Assembly (NCBI GenBank): GCA_963966185.1
Contig: CAWZYM010000109.1
Span: forward strand, 617,001 to 681,000
Direction of reading: 5' to 3'
Source of the DNA: Rhabditoides inermis
Taxonomy: Eukaryota; Nematoda; Chromadorea; Rhabditida; Rhabditidae
Length of the DNA: 64,000 nt
Shown here: piece by piece, positions 1 through 9,759 of the stretch
Layout of the letters: every line of letters begins with the position of its first letter
How positions within the stretch are numbered: position 1 is the first letter of the stretch
Translations under genes and position numbers: made by a program
Notes under the pieces: generated by a model
What the model was told of the DNA's origin: nothing
Databases searched by the model: none
Seen by the model: only the letters and a program-made list of their open reading frames with translations

Positions 1-58
1 CAAAAACATGAAAAAGTGACCTCTCACTAAAGTGAACAAGATTGTTAGAACATTTTTG

Positions 59-66
59 AAAAAAAA
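59..66 (-). terminator. Candidate Pol III terminator (T8 on minus strand)
   Basis: The A-run on the + strand is a T-run on the minus strand and starts about 7 bases after the B box. Runs of four or more T stop Pol III, so a transcript from the internal promoter would be only about 75-80 nt. Run length varies from about 7 to 10 between units. Many units after 34.6 kb carry TTTTCTTTT instead, for example at 63671-63679. Confidence 0.6.
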
Positions 67-73
67 GTTGCCA

Positions 74-84
74 GGATTCGAACT
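74..84 (-). promoter_or_regulatory. Pol III B box (AGTTCGAATCC)
   Basis: The minus-strand bases match GWTCRANNC exactly and the longer GGTTCRANNCC form at 10 of 11 positions. Most units keep it. Variants include GGATTCCAACT at about 3107, 3610 and 7158, GGATTCAAACT at about 4127, and a GAATTCGACG form that has lost about 7 bp (for example near 21300, 49950 and 53290). Confidence 0.75.
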
Positions 85-116
85 CGAGAGACGCTTCTAG
101 TAAACAGGATCGCTAG

Positions 117-127
117 CCATTCGGCCA
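117..127 (-). promoter_or_regulatory. Pol III A box (TGGCCGAATGG)
   Basis: The minus-strand bases match the eukaryotic consensus TRGYNNARNNG at every fixed position. The element is nearly invariant in the array. Exceptions include GGCAAC for GGCCAC at about 15190, 18771 and 28037 and a GTCATTCGG form at about 14330. It lies 32 bp upstream of the B box, within the usual range for type 2 Pol III promoters. Activity is inferred. Confidence 0.75.
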
Positions 128-290
128 CACTGACATGTGTTTGCGGTCACTTCATTTCAAAGGTTGTGCTAAAAATCGACCGAGATCATGTTTTTTTGTC
201 ATTTTCACAAACATCAGAGTGTGTTTTTGTCTATCCCAAATTGAGTGTACGCACCATCTCCCACTCTTGAGTCTCCCACGACACGACTGG

Positions 291-410
291 TGCGTCTTCC
301 AGATTCGCGTCTTCCGGACATGCGTCTTCTAGAGTTGCGTCTTCTAGAGTTGCATCTTCTAGAGTTGCGTCTTCTAGAATTGCGTCTTCTAGAATTGCGC
401 CTTCCAGAGT
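291..410. repeat. Nested 15-bp minisatellite, eight copies
   Basis: Copies begin at 291, 306, 321, 336, 351, 366, 381 and 396. The core is TGCGTCTTCTAGARY, and the central TCTAGA is a perfect palindrome. The first two copies carry CTTCCAGATT and CTTCCGGACA and mark the 5' edge. The equivalent array in other units has 7 copies (about 4350) to 13 copies (about 35400-35590). Because 15 is divisible by three and the motif lacks stops in several frames, the array keeps long spurious open frames (LEDAT-type on minus, RLLEL and SSRVA on plus). Confidence 0.92.
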
Positions 411-420
411 TGAGTCAACT
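408..420. promoter_or_regulatory. AGTTGAGTCAACT palindrome with AP-1-like TGAGTCA
   Basis: Perfect 6-bp arms around a central G. The centre is TGAGTCA, the consensus for AP-1 (bZIP) binding. It recurs in family B units throughout the window, roughly fifty times. Family A units have ATCGAGTCCACT instead and lose both the palindrome and the motif. A few copies are altered, for example GAGTCAAGTG near 6985, 10540 and 12060. Binding is not shown; a bare motif in a satellite may be coincidental. Confidence 0.45.
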
Positions 421-522
421 GTGCTTGCCACATCTTCTCGAAAAAAAACCTGTGTTACATATTTACCCGACTGTGATAGGCGGCGGGCAACCTCCTCCCC
501 AACAAAAACATGAAAAAGTGAC

Positions 523-1026
523 CTCTCACTAAAGTGAACAAGATTGTTAGAACAATTTTGAAAAAAAGTTGCCAGGATTCGAACTAGAGAGACGCTTCTA
601 GTAAACAGGATCGCTAGCCATTCGGCCACACTGACATGTGTTTGCGGTCACTTCATTTCGAAGGTTGTGATAAAAAACGACCGAGATCATGTTTTTTTGT
701 CATTTTCACAAACATCAGGGTGTCTTTTTGTCTATCCCAAATTGAGTGTACGCACCATCTCCCACTCTTGAGTCTCCCACGACACGACTGGTGCGTCTTC
801 CAGATTCGCGTCTTCCGAACATGCGTCTTCTAGAGTTGCGTCTTCTAGAGTTGCATCTTCTAGAGTTGCGTCTTCTAGAATTGCGTCTTCTAGACATGCG
901 TCTTCTAGAATCGAGTCCACTTTGCTTGCCACATCTTCTTGAAAAAAAACACCTGTGTTACATATTTTCCCAACTGTGATAGGCGGCGGGCAACTCCCTT
1001 CCCAACATAAAACATGAAAAAGTGAC
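523..1026. repeat. Representative monomer, family A (504 bp)
   Basis: Same layout as the preceding unit up to the minisatellite (792-911, eight copies). The last copies read CTAGACA then CTAGAAT, followed by CGAGTCCACTTTGC, so the B-type palindrome is absent. The linker is CTCCCTTCCCAACATAAAAC. The family A tail occurs in most units before 34 kb. Confidence 0.9.
543..556. repeat. Short inverted repeat ATTGTT-AG-AACAAT
   Basis: Perfect 6-bp arms around 2 bp, sitting just before the A-run and repeated in most units. The first unit (41-53) has lost one A and no longer pairs perfectly. On the minus strand it lies directly after the candidate Pol III terminator. Function unknown. Confidence 0.7.
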
Positions 1027-4000
1027 CTCTCACTAAAGTGAACAAGATCGTTAGAACAATTTTGAAAAAAAAGTTGCCAGGATTCGAACTCGAGAGACGC
1101 TTCTAGTAAACAGGATCGCTAGCCATTCGGCCACACTGACATGTGTTTGCTGTCACTTCATTTCAAAGGTTGTGATAAAAATCGAACGAGATCATGTTTT
1201 TGTCAATTTCACAAACATCAGAGTGTGTTTTTGTCTATTCCAAATTGAGTGTACGCATCATCTCCCACTCTTGAGTCTCCCACGACACGACTGGTCTTCC
1301 AGATTCGCGTCTTCGGACATGCGTCTTCTAGAGTTGGGTCTTCTAGAGTTGCGTCTTCTGAAGTTGCGTCTTCTAGAGTTGCGTCTTCTAGAATTGCGTC
1401 TTCTAGACATGCGTCTTCTAGAATCGAGTCCACTTTGCTTGCCACATCTTCTCGAAAAAAACACCTGTGTAACATATTTTCCCAACTGTGATAGGCGGCG
1501 GGCAACTCCCTCCCCAACAAAAACATGAAAAAGTGACCTCTCACTAAAGTGAACAAGATTGTTAGAACATTTTTGAAAAAAAAGTTGCCAGGATTCGAAC
1601 TCGAGAGACGCTTCTAGTAAACAGGATCGCTAGCCATTCGGCCACACTGACATGTGTTTGCGGTCACTTCATTTCAAAGGTTGTGCTAAAAATCGACCGA
1701 GATCATGTTTTTTTGTCATTTTCACAAACATCAGAGTGTGTTTTTGTCTATCCCAAATTGAGTGTACGCACCATCTCCCACTCTTGAGTCTCCCACGACA
1801 CGACTGGTGCGTCTTCCAGATTCGCGTCTTCCGGACATGCGTCTTCTAGAGTTGCGTCTTCTAGAGTTGCATCTTCTAGAGTTGCGTCTTCTAGAATTGC
1901 GTCTTCTAGACATGCGTCTTCTAGAATCGAGTCCACTTTGCTTGCCACATCTTCTTGAAAAAAAACACCTGTGTTACATATTTTCCCAACTGTGATAGGC
2001 GGCGGGCAACTCCCTTCCCAACATAAAACATGAAAAAGTGACCTCTCACTAAAGTGAACAAGATCGTTAGAACAATTTTGAAAAAAAAGTTGCCATGATT
2101 CGAACTCGAGAGACGCTTCTAGTAAACAGGATCGCTAGCCATTCGGCCACACTGACATGTGTTTGCGGTCACTTCATTTCAAAGGTTGTGCTAAAAATCG
2201 ACCGAGATCATATTTTTTTTGTCATTTTCACAAACATCAGAGTGTCTTTTTGTCTATCCCAAATTCAGTGTACGCACCATCTCCCACTCTTGAGTCTCCC
2301 ACGACACGACTGGTGCGTCTTCCAGATTCGCGTCTTTCGGACATGCGTCTTCTAGAGTTGCGTCTTCTAGAATTGCGTCTTCTAGAAATGCGTCTTCTAG
2401 AATTGCGTCTTCTAGAATTGCGTCTTCCAGAGTTGAGTCAACTGTGCTTGCCACATCTCGTAAAAAAAACACCTGTGTTACATATTTTCCCAACTGTGAT
2501 AGGCGGCGGGCAACTCCCTCCCCAACAAAAACATGAAAAAGTGACCTCTCACTAAAGTGAACAAGATTGTTAGAACAATTTTGAAAAAAAAAAGTTGCCA
2601 GGATTCGAACTCGAGAGACGCTTCTAGTAAACAGGATCGCTAGCCATTCGGCCACACTGACATGTGTTTGCAGTCACTTCATTTCAAAGGTTGTGATAAA
2701 AAACGACCGAGATCATGTTTTTTTGTCATTTTCACAAACATCAGGGTGTCTTTTTGTCTATCCCAAATTGAGTGTACGCACCATCTCCCACTCTTGAGTC
2801 TTCCACGACACGACTGGTGCGTCTTCCAGATTCGCGTCTTCGGAAATGCGTCTTCTAGAATTGCGTCTTCTAGAGTTGCGTCTTCTAGAGTTGCGTCTTC
2901 TAGAATTGCGTCTTCTAGACATGCGTCTTCTAGAATCGAGTCCACTTTGCTTGCCACATATTCTCGAAAAAACACCCGTGTTACATATTTTCCCAACTGT
3001 GATAGGCGGCAGGCAACTCCCTCCCCAACAAAAACATGAAAAAGTGACCTCTCACTAAAGTGAACAAGATTGTTAGAACAATTTTGAAAAAAAAAAGTTG
3101 CCAGGATTCCAACTCGAGAGACGCTTCTAGTAAACAGGATCGCTAGCCATTCGGCCACACTGACATGTGTTTGCGTTCACTTCATTTCGAAGGTTGTGCT
3201 AAAAAAACGACCGAGATCATGTTTTTTTGTCATTTTCACAAACATCAGGGTGTCTTTTTGTCTATCCCAAATTGAGTATACGCACCATCTCCCACTCTTG
3301 AGTCTTCCACGACACGACTGGTGCGTCTTCCAGATTCGCGTCTTCGGAAATGCGTCTTCTAGAATTGCGTCTTCTAGAGTTGCGTCTTCTAGAGTTGCGT
3401 CTTCTAGAATTGCGTCTTCTAGACATGCGTCTTCTAGAATCGAGTCCACTTTGCTTGCCACATCTTCTCGAAAAAAACACCTGTGTTAGAAATTTTCCCA
3501 ACTGTGATAGGCGGCGGGCAACTCCCTCCCCAACAAAAACATGAAAAAGTGACCTCTCACTAAAGTGAACAAGATTGTTAGAACAATTTTGAAAAAAAAA
3601 GTTGCCAGGATTCCAACTCGAGAGACGCTTCTAGTAAACAGGATCGCTAGCCATTCGGCCACACTGACATGTGTTTGCGTTCACTTCATTTCGAAGGTTG
3701 TGCTAAAAAAACGACCGAGATCATGTTTTTTTGTCATTTTCACAAACATCAGGGTGTCTTTTTGTCTATCCCAAAATGAGTGTACGCACCATCTCCCACT
3801 CTTGAGTCTTCCACGACACGACTGGTGCGTCTTCCAGATTCGCGTCTTCGGAAATGCGTCTTCTAGAATTGCGTCTTCTAGAGTTGCGTCTTCTAGAGTT
3901 GCGTCTTCTAGAATTGCGTCTTCTAGACATGCGTCTTCTAGAATCGAGTCCACTTTGCTTGCCACATCTTCTCGAAAAAAACACCTGTGTTACATATTTT

Positions 4001-4029
4001 CCCAACTGTGATAGGCGGCGGGCAACTCA

Positions 4030-4047
4030 CCCCCCCCCCCCCCCCCC
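4030..4047. repeat. C18 homopolymer in the unit linker
   Basis: A run of 18 C replaces the usual CTCCCTCCCC linker. Comparable runs are at 7066-7078 (13), 8103-8118 (16), 42032-42049 (18) and 51665-51681 (17). Shorter runs of 6-10 occur widely between 34.5 and 59.5 kb. Length differs between otherwise near-identical duplicated units, so it is slippage-prone and may also carry sequencing error. Confidence 0.85.
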
Positions 4048-5189
4048 AACATAAAACATGAAAAAGTGACCTCTCACTAAAGTGAACAAGATTGTTAGAA
4101 CGATTTTGAAAAAAAAAAGTTGCCAGGATTCAAACTCGAGAGACGCTTCTAGTAAACAGGATCGCTAGCCATTCGGCCACACTGACATGTGTTTGCGTTC
4201 ACTTCATTTCGAAGGTTGTGATAAAAAAAAACGACTGAGATCATGTTTTTTGTCATTTTCACAAACATCAGGTGTCTTTTTGTCTATCCCAAATTGAGTG
4301 TACGCACCATCTCGCACTCTTGAGTCTCCCACGACACGACTGGTGCGTCTTCCAGATTCGCGTCTTCCGGACATGCGTCTTCTAGAGTTGCGTCTTCTAG
4401 AGTTGCGTCTTCTAGAATTGCGTCTTCTAGGCATGCGTCTTCTAGAATCGAGTCCACTTTGCTTGCCACATCTTCTCGAAAAAAAAACACCTGTGTTACA
4501 TATTTTCCCAACTGTGATAGGCGGCGGGCAACTCCCTCCCCAACAAAAACATGAAAAAGTGACCTCTCACTAAAGTGAACAAGATTGTTAGAACAATTTT
4601 GAAAAAAAAAAGTTGCCAGGATTCGAACTCGAGAGACGCTTCTAGTAAACAGGATCGCTAGCCATTCGGCCACACTGACATGTGTTTGCAGTCACTTCAT
4701 TTCAAAGGTTGTGATAAAAAACGACCGAGATCATGTTTTTTTGTCATTTTCACAAACATCAGAGTCTCTTTTTGTCTATCCCAAATGGAGTGTACGCACC
4801 ATCTCCCACTCTTGAGTCTCCCACGACACGACTGGTGCGTCTTCCAGATTCGCGTCTTCCGGACATGCGTCTTCTAGAGTTGCGTCTTCTAGAGTTGCGT
4901 CTTCTAGAGTTGCGTCTTCTAGAATTGCGTCTTCTAGGCATGCGTCTTCTAGAATCGAGTCCACTTTGCTTGCCACATCTTCTCGAAAAAAAAAACACCT
5001 GTGTTACATATTTTCCCAACTGTGATAGGCGGCGGGCAACTCCCTCCCCAACAAAAACATGAAAAAGTGACCTCTCACTAAAGTGAACAAGATTGTTAGA
5101 ACAATTTTGAAAAAAAAAAGTTGCCAGGATTCGAACTCGAGAGACGCTTCTAGTAAACAGGATCGCTAGCCATTCGGCCACACTGACAT

Positions 5190-7100
5190 GTGTTTGCAGT
5201 CACTTCATTTCAAAGGTTGTGATAAAAAAACGACCGAGATCATGTTTTTTTTGTCATTTTCACAAACATCAGGGTGTCTTTTTGTCTATCCCAAATTGAG
5301 TGTACGCACCATCTCCCACTCTTGAGTCTTCCACGACACGACTGGTGCGTCTTCCAGATTCGCGTCTTCGGAAATGCGTCTTCTAGAATTGCGTCTTCTA
5401 GAGTTGCGTCTTCTAGAGTTGCGTCTTCTAGAATTGCGTCTTCTAGACATGCGTCTTCTAGAATCGAGTCCACTTTGCTTGCCACATCTTCTTGAAAAAA
5501 ACACCTGTGTTACATATTTTCCCAACTGTGATAGGCGGCGGGCAGCTCCCTTCCCAACATAAAACATGAAAAAGTGACCTCTCACTAAAGTGAACAAGAT
5601 CGTTAGAACAATTTTGAAAAAAAAAGTTGCCATGATTCGAACTCGAGAGACGCTTCTAGTAAACAGGATCGCTAGCCATTCGGCCTCACTGACATGTGTT
5701 TGCGGTCACTTCATTTCAAAGGTTGTGCTAAAAATCGACCGAGATCATATTTTTTTGTCATTTTCACAAACATCAGAGTGTCTTTTTGTCTATCCCAAAT
5801 TCAGTGTACGCACCATCTCCCACTCTTGAGTCTCCCACGACACGACTGGTGCGTCTTCCAGATTCGCGTCTTTCGGACATGCGTCTTCTAGAGTTGCGTC
5901 TTCTAGAATTGCGTCTTCTAGAAATGCGTCTTCTAGAATTGCGTCTTCTAGAATTGCGTCTTCCAGAGTTGAGTCAACTGTGCTTGCCACATCTCGTAAA
6001 AAAAAAAAACACCTGTGTTACATATTTTCCCAACTGTGATAGGCGGCGGACAACTCCCTCCCCAACAAAAACATGAAAAAGTGACCTCTCACTAAAGTGA
6101 ACAAGATTGTTAGAACAATTTTGAAAAAAAAAAGTTGCCAGGATTCGAACTCGAGAGACGCTTCTAGTAAACAGGATCGCTAGCCATTCGGCCACACTGA
6201 CATGTGTTTGCAGTCACTTCATTTCAAAGGTTGTGATAAAAAACGACCGAGATCATGTTTTTTTGTCATTTTCACAAACATCAGGGTGTCTTTTTGTCTA
6301 TCCCAAATTGAGTGTACGCACCATCTCCCACTCTTGAGTCTTCCACGACACGACTGGTGCGTCTTCCAGATTCGCGTCTTCGGAAATGCGTCTTCTAGAA
6401 TTGCGTCTTCTAGAGTTGCGTCTTCTAGAGTTGCGTCTTCTAGAATTGCGTCTTCTAGACATGCGTCTTCTAGAATCGAGTCCACTTTGCTTGCCACATA
6501 TTCTCGAAAAAACACCCGTGTTACATATTTTCCCAACTGTGATAGGCGGCGGGCAACTCCCTCCCCAACAAAAACATGAAAAAGTGACCTCTCACTAAAG
6601 TGAACAAGATTGTTAGAACAATTTTGAAAAAAAGTTGCCAGGATTCGAACTCGAGAGACGCTTCTAGTAAACAGGATCGCTAGCCATTCGGCCACACTAA
6701 CATGTGTGTGCGGTCACTTCATTTCAAAGGTTGTGCTAAAAATCGACCGAGATCATGTTTTTTTTTGTCATTTTCACAAACATCAGAGTGTCTTTTTGTC
6801 TATCCCAAATTGAGTGTACGCACCATCTCCCACTCTTGAGTCTCCCCCGACACGACTGGTGCGTCTTCCAGATTCGCGTCTTCCGGACATGCGTCTTCTA
6901 GAGTTGCGTCTTCTAGAATTGCGTCTTCTAGAAATGCGTCTTCTAGAATTGCGTCTTCTAGAATTGCGTCTTCCAGAGTTGAGTCAAGTGTGCTTGCCAC
7001 ATCTTCTCGTAAAAAAAAACCTGTGTTACATATTTTCCCAACTGTGATAGGCGGCGGGCAACTCACCCCCCCCCCCCCAACATAAAACAGGAAAAAATGA
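5190..7100. repeat. Segment duplicated at about 8.75-10.66 kb (offset ~3.56 kb)
   Basis: Units with landmarks 5188, 5694, 6202 and 6702 match 8752, 9256, 9760 and 10260 in order, including private changes: GCCTCACTGACATG at 5684 and 9246, TATTTTTTTGTC at 5749 and 9310, and CATATTCTCG at 6496 and 10055. The upstream pieces 4.02-4.68 kb and 8.10-8.75 kb also match (CTCGCACTC, CTAGGCATG) but at an offset about 507 bp greater. One copy therefore gained or lost exactly one monomer, the unit at 4680. Confidence 0.8.
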
Positions 7101-9759
7101 CCTCTCACTAAAGTGAACAAGATTGTTAGAACAATTTTGAAAAAAAAAGTTTCCAGGATTCCAACTCGAGAGACGCTTCTAGTAAACAGGATCGCTAGCC
7201 ATTCGGCCACACTGACATGTGTTTGCGTTCACTTCATTTCGAAGGTTGTGCTAAAAAAACGACCGAGATCATGTTTTTTGTCATTTTCACAAACATCAGG
7301 GTGTCTTTTTGTCTATCCCAAAATGAGTGTACGCACCATCTCCCACTCTTTAGTCTCCCACGACACGACTGGTGCGTTTTCCAGATTCGCGTCTTCCGGA
7401 CATGCGTCTTCCGGACATGCGTCTTCTAGAGTTGCGTCTTCTAGAGTTGCGTCTTCTAGAGTTGCGTCTTCTAGAATTGCGTCTTCTAGACATGCGTCTT
7501 CTAGAATCGAGTCCACTTTGCTTGCCACATCTTCTCGAAAAAAAAACACCTGTGTTACATATTTTCCCAACTGTGATAGGCGGCGGGCAACTCCCTCCCC
7601 AACAAAAACATGAAAAAGTGACCTCTCACTAAAGTGAACAAGATTGTTAGAACAATTTTGAAAAAAAAAAGTTGCCAGGATTCGAACTCGAGAGACGCTT
7701 CTAGTAAACAGGATCGCTAGCCATTCGGCCACACTGACATGTGTTTGCAGTCACTTCATTTCAAAGGTTGTGATAAAAAAACGACCGAGATCATGTTTTT
7801 TTGTCATTTTCACAAACATCAGAGTCTCTTTTTGTCTATCCCAAATGGAGTGTACGCACCATCTCCCACTCTTGAGTCTCCCACGACACGACTGGTGCGT
7901 CTTCCAGATTCGCGTCTTCCGGACATGCGTCTTCTAGAGTTGCGTCTTCTAGAGTTGCATCTTCTAGAGTTGCGTCTTCTAGAATTGCGTCTTCTAGACA
8001 TGCGTCTTCTAGAATCGAGTCCACTTTGCTTGCCACATCTTCTCGAAAAAAAAACACTTGTGTTACATATTTTCCCAACTGTGATAGGCGGCGGGCAACT
8101 CACCCCCCCCCCCCCCCCAACATAAAACATGAAAAAGTGACCTCTCACTAAAGTGAACAAGATTGTTAGAACGATTTTGAAAAAAAAAGTTGCCAGGATT
8201 CAAACTCGAGAGACGCTTCTAGTAAACAGGATCGCTAGCCATTCGGCCACACTGACATGTGTTTGCGTTCACTTCATTTCGAAGGTTGTGATAAAAAAAA
8301 AAACGACTGAGATCATGTTTTTTGTCATTTTCACAAACATCAGGTGTCTTTTTGTCTATCCCAAATTGAGTGTACGCACCATCTCGCACTCTTGAGTCTC
8401 CCACGACACGACTGGTGCGTCTTCCAGATTCGCGTCTTCCGGACATGCGTCTTCTAGAGTTGCGTCTTCTAGAGTTGCGTCTTCTAGAATTGCGTCTTCT
8501 AGGCATGCGTCTTCTAGAATCGAGTCCACTTTGCTTGCCACATCTTCTCGAAAAAAAAACACCTGTGTTACATATTTTCCCAACTGTGATAGGCGGCGGG
8601 CAACTCCCTCCCCAACAAAAACATGAAAAAGTGACCTCTCACTAAAGTGAACAAGATTGTTAGAACAATTTTGAAAAAAAAAAGTTGCCAGGATTCGAAC
8701 TCGAGAGACGCTTCTAGTAAACAGGATCGCTAGCCATTCGGCCACACTGACATGTGTTTGCAGTCACTTCATTTCAAAGGTTGTGATAAAAAAACGACCG
8801 AGATCATGTTTTTTTGTCATTTTCACAAACATCAGGGTGTCTTTTTGTCTATCCCAAATTGAGTGTACGCACCATCTCCCACTCTTGAGTCTTCCACGAC
8901 ACGACTGGTGCGTCTTCCAGATTCGCGTCTTCGGAAATGCGTCTTCTAGAATTGCGTCTTCTAGAGTTGCGTCTTCTAGAGTTGCGTCTTCTAGAATTGC
9001 GTCTTCTAGACATGCGTCTTCTAGAATCGAGTCCACTTTGCTTGCCACATCTTCTTGAAAAAAACACCTGTGTTACATATTTTCCCAACTGTGATAGGCG
9101 GCGGGCAGCTCCCTTCCCAACATAAAACATGAAAAAGTGACCTCTCACTAAAGTGAACAAGATCGTTAGAACAATTTTGAAAAAAAAGTTGCCATGATTC
9201 GAACTCGAGAGACGCTTCTAGTAAACAGGATCGCTAGCCATTCGGCCTCACTGACATGTGTTTGCGGTCACTTCATTTCAAAGGTTGTGCTAAAAATCGA
9301 CCGAGATCATATTTTTTTGTCATTTTCACAAACATCAGAGTGTCTTTTTGTCTATCCCAAATTCAGTGTACGCACCATCTCCCACTCTTGAGTCTCCCAC
9401 GACACGACTGGTGCGTCTTCCAGATTCGCGTCTTTCGGACATGCGTCTTCTAGAGTTGCGTCTTCTAGAGATGCGTCTTCTAGAAATGCGTCTTCTAGAA
9501 TTGCGTCTTCTAGAATTGCGTCTTCCAGAGTTGAGTCAACTGTGCTTGCCACATCTCGTAAAAAAAAACACCTGTGTTACATATTTTCCCAACTGTGATA
9601 GGCGGCGGACAACTCCCTCCCCAACAAAAACATGAAAAAGTGACCTCTCACTAAAGTGAACAAGATTGTTAGAACAATTTTGAAAAAAAAAGTTGCCAGG
9701 ATTCGAACTCGAGAGACGCTTCTAGTAAACAGGATCGCTAGCCATTCGGCCACACTGAC

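Larger units (their letters stand above)
67..134 (-). pseudogene. tRNA-derived head of the repeat unit (first of about 116 copies)
   Basis: Read on the minus strand, this begins GTCAGTG-TG-GCCG and fits tRNA numbering: D arm GCC/AGC, anticodon-arm positions ATCCT-loop GTTTACT-AGAAG, T loop TTCGAAT. The T-loop bases and the GG of the D loop are the best conserved. The acceptor stem is essentially absent, the T stem has wobbles and one mismatch, the anticodon stem has mismatches, and no 3' CCA follows. It is therefore a tRNA relic of the kind that heads tRNA-derived SINEs, not a working tRNA. I do not assign an isotype. The same element recurs about every 510 bp through the window; for example the last one lies at 63680-63747. 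Confidence 0.8.
21..522. repeat. Representative monomer, family B (502 bp)
   Basis: The unit is cut at CTCTCACTAAAGTG. In order it holds a spacer (21-58), an A-run (59-66), a minus-strand tRNA-like head (67-134), a unit body with AT-rich stretches such as GATCATGTTTTTTTGTC (135-290), eight 15-bp minisatellite copies (291-410), the AGTTGAGTCAACT palindrome (408-420), a conserved block CTTGCCACATCTTCTCG with a short A-run, then TGATAGGCGGCGGGCAAC and a C-rich linker. Point changes such as TTTACCCGACTG instead of TTTTCCCAACTG make this copy slightly off consensus. Confidence 0.9.

Noticed and set aside
11..24. AGGTCA-type nuclear-receptor half-sites (TGACCT on + strand)
   Set aside because: A six-base half-site without a properly spaced partner is too weak to annotate.
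21..36. Resemblance of CTCACTAAAG to the phage T3 promoter
   Set aside because: Only the CCTCACTAAAG-like core is similar (here TCTCACTAAAG), the upstream AATTAA part is missing and there is no phage context. Coincidental.
67..134. A functional tRNA gene in each unit
   Set aside because: No pairing acceptor stem, imperfect T and anticodon stems and a loop base unlike standard position 37. Kept as a tRNA-derived promoter region only.
245..532. Plus-strand frames with RLLEL or SSRVA repeats
   Set aside because: The 15-bp repeat lacks stops in several frames at once, so overlapping frames stay open on both strands. Frames end at different points from unit to unit.
4284..4673. Minus-strand open frame of about 130 codons starting MAEWLAILFTRS and running into LEDAT repeats, present in many units
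   Set aside because: It starts with GTG inside the tRNA-like head, crosses A-runs whose length varies and so breaks the frame between units, and its LEDAT part is only the 15-bp minisatellite. No stable start or conserved protein signal.
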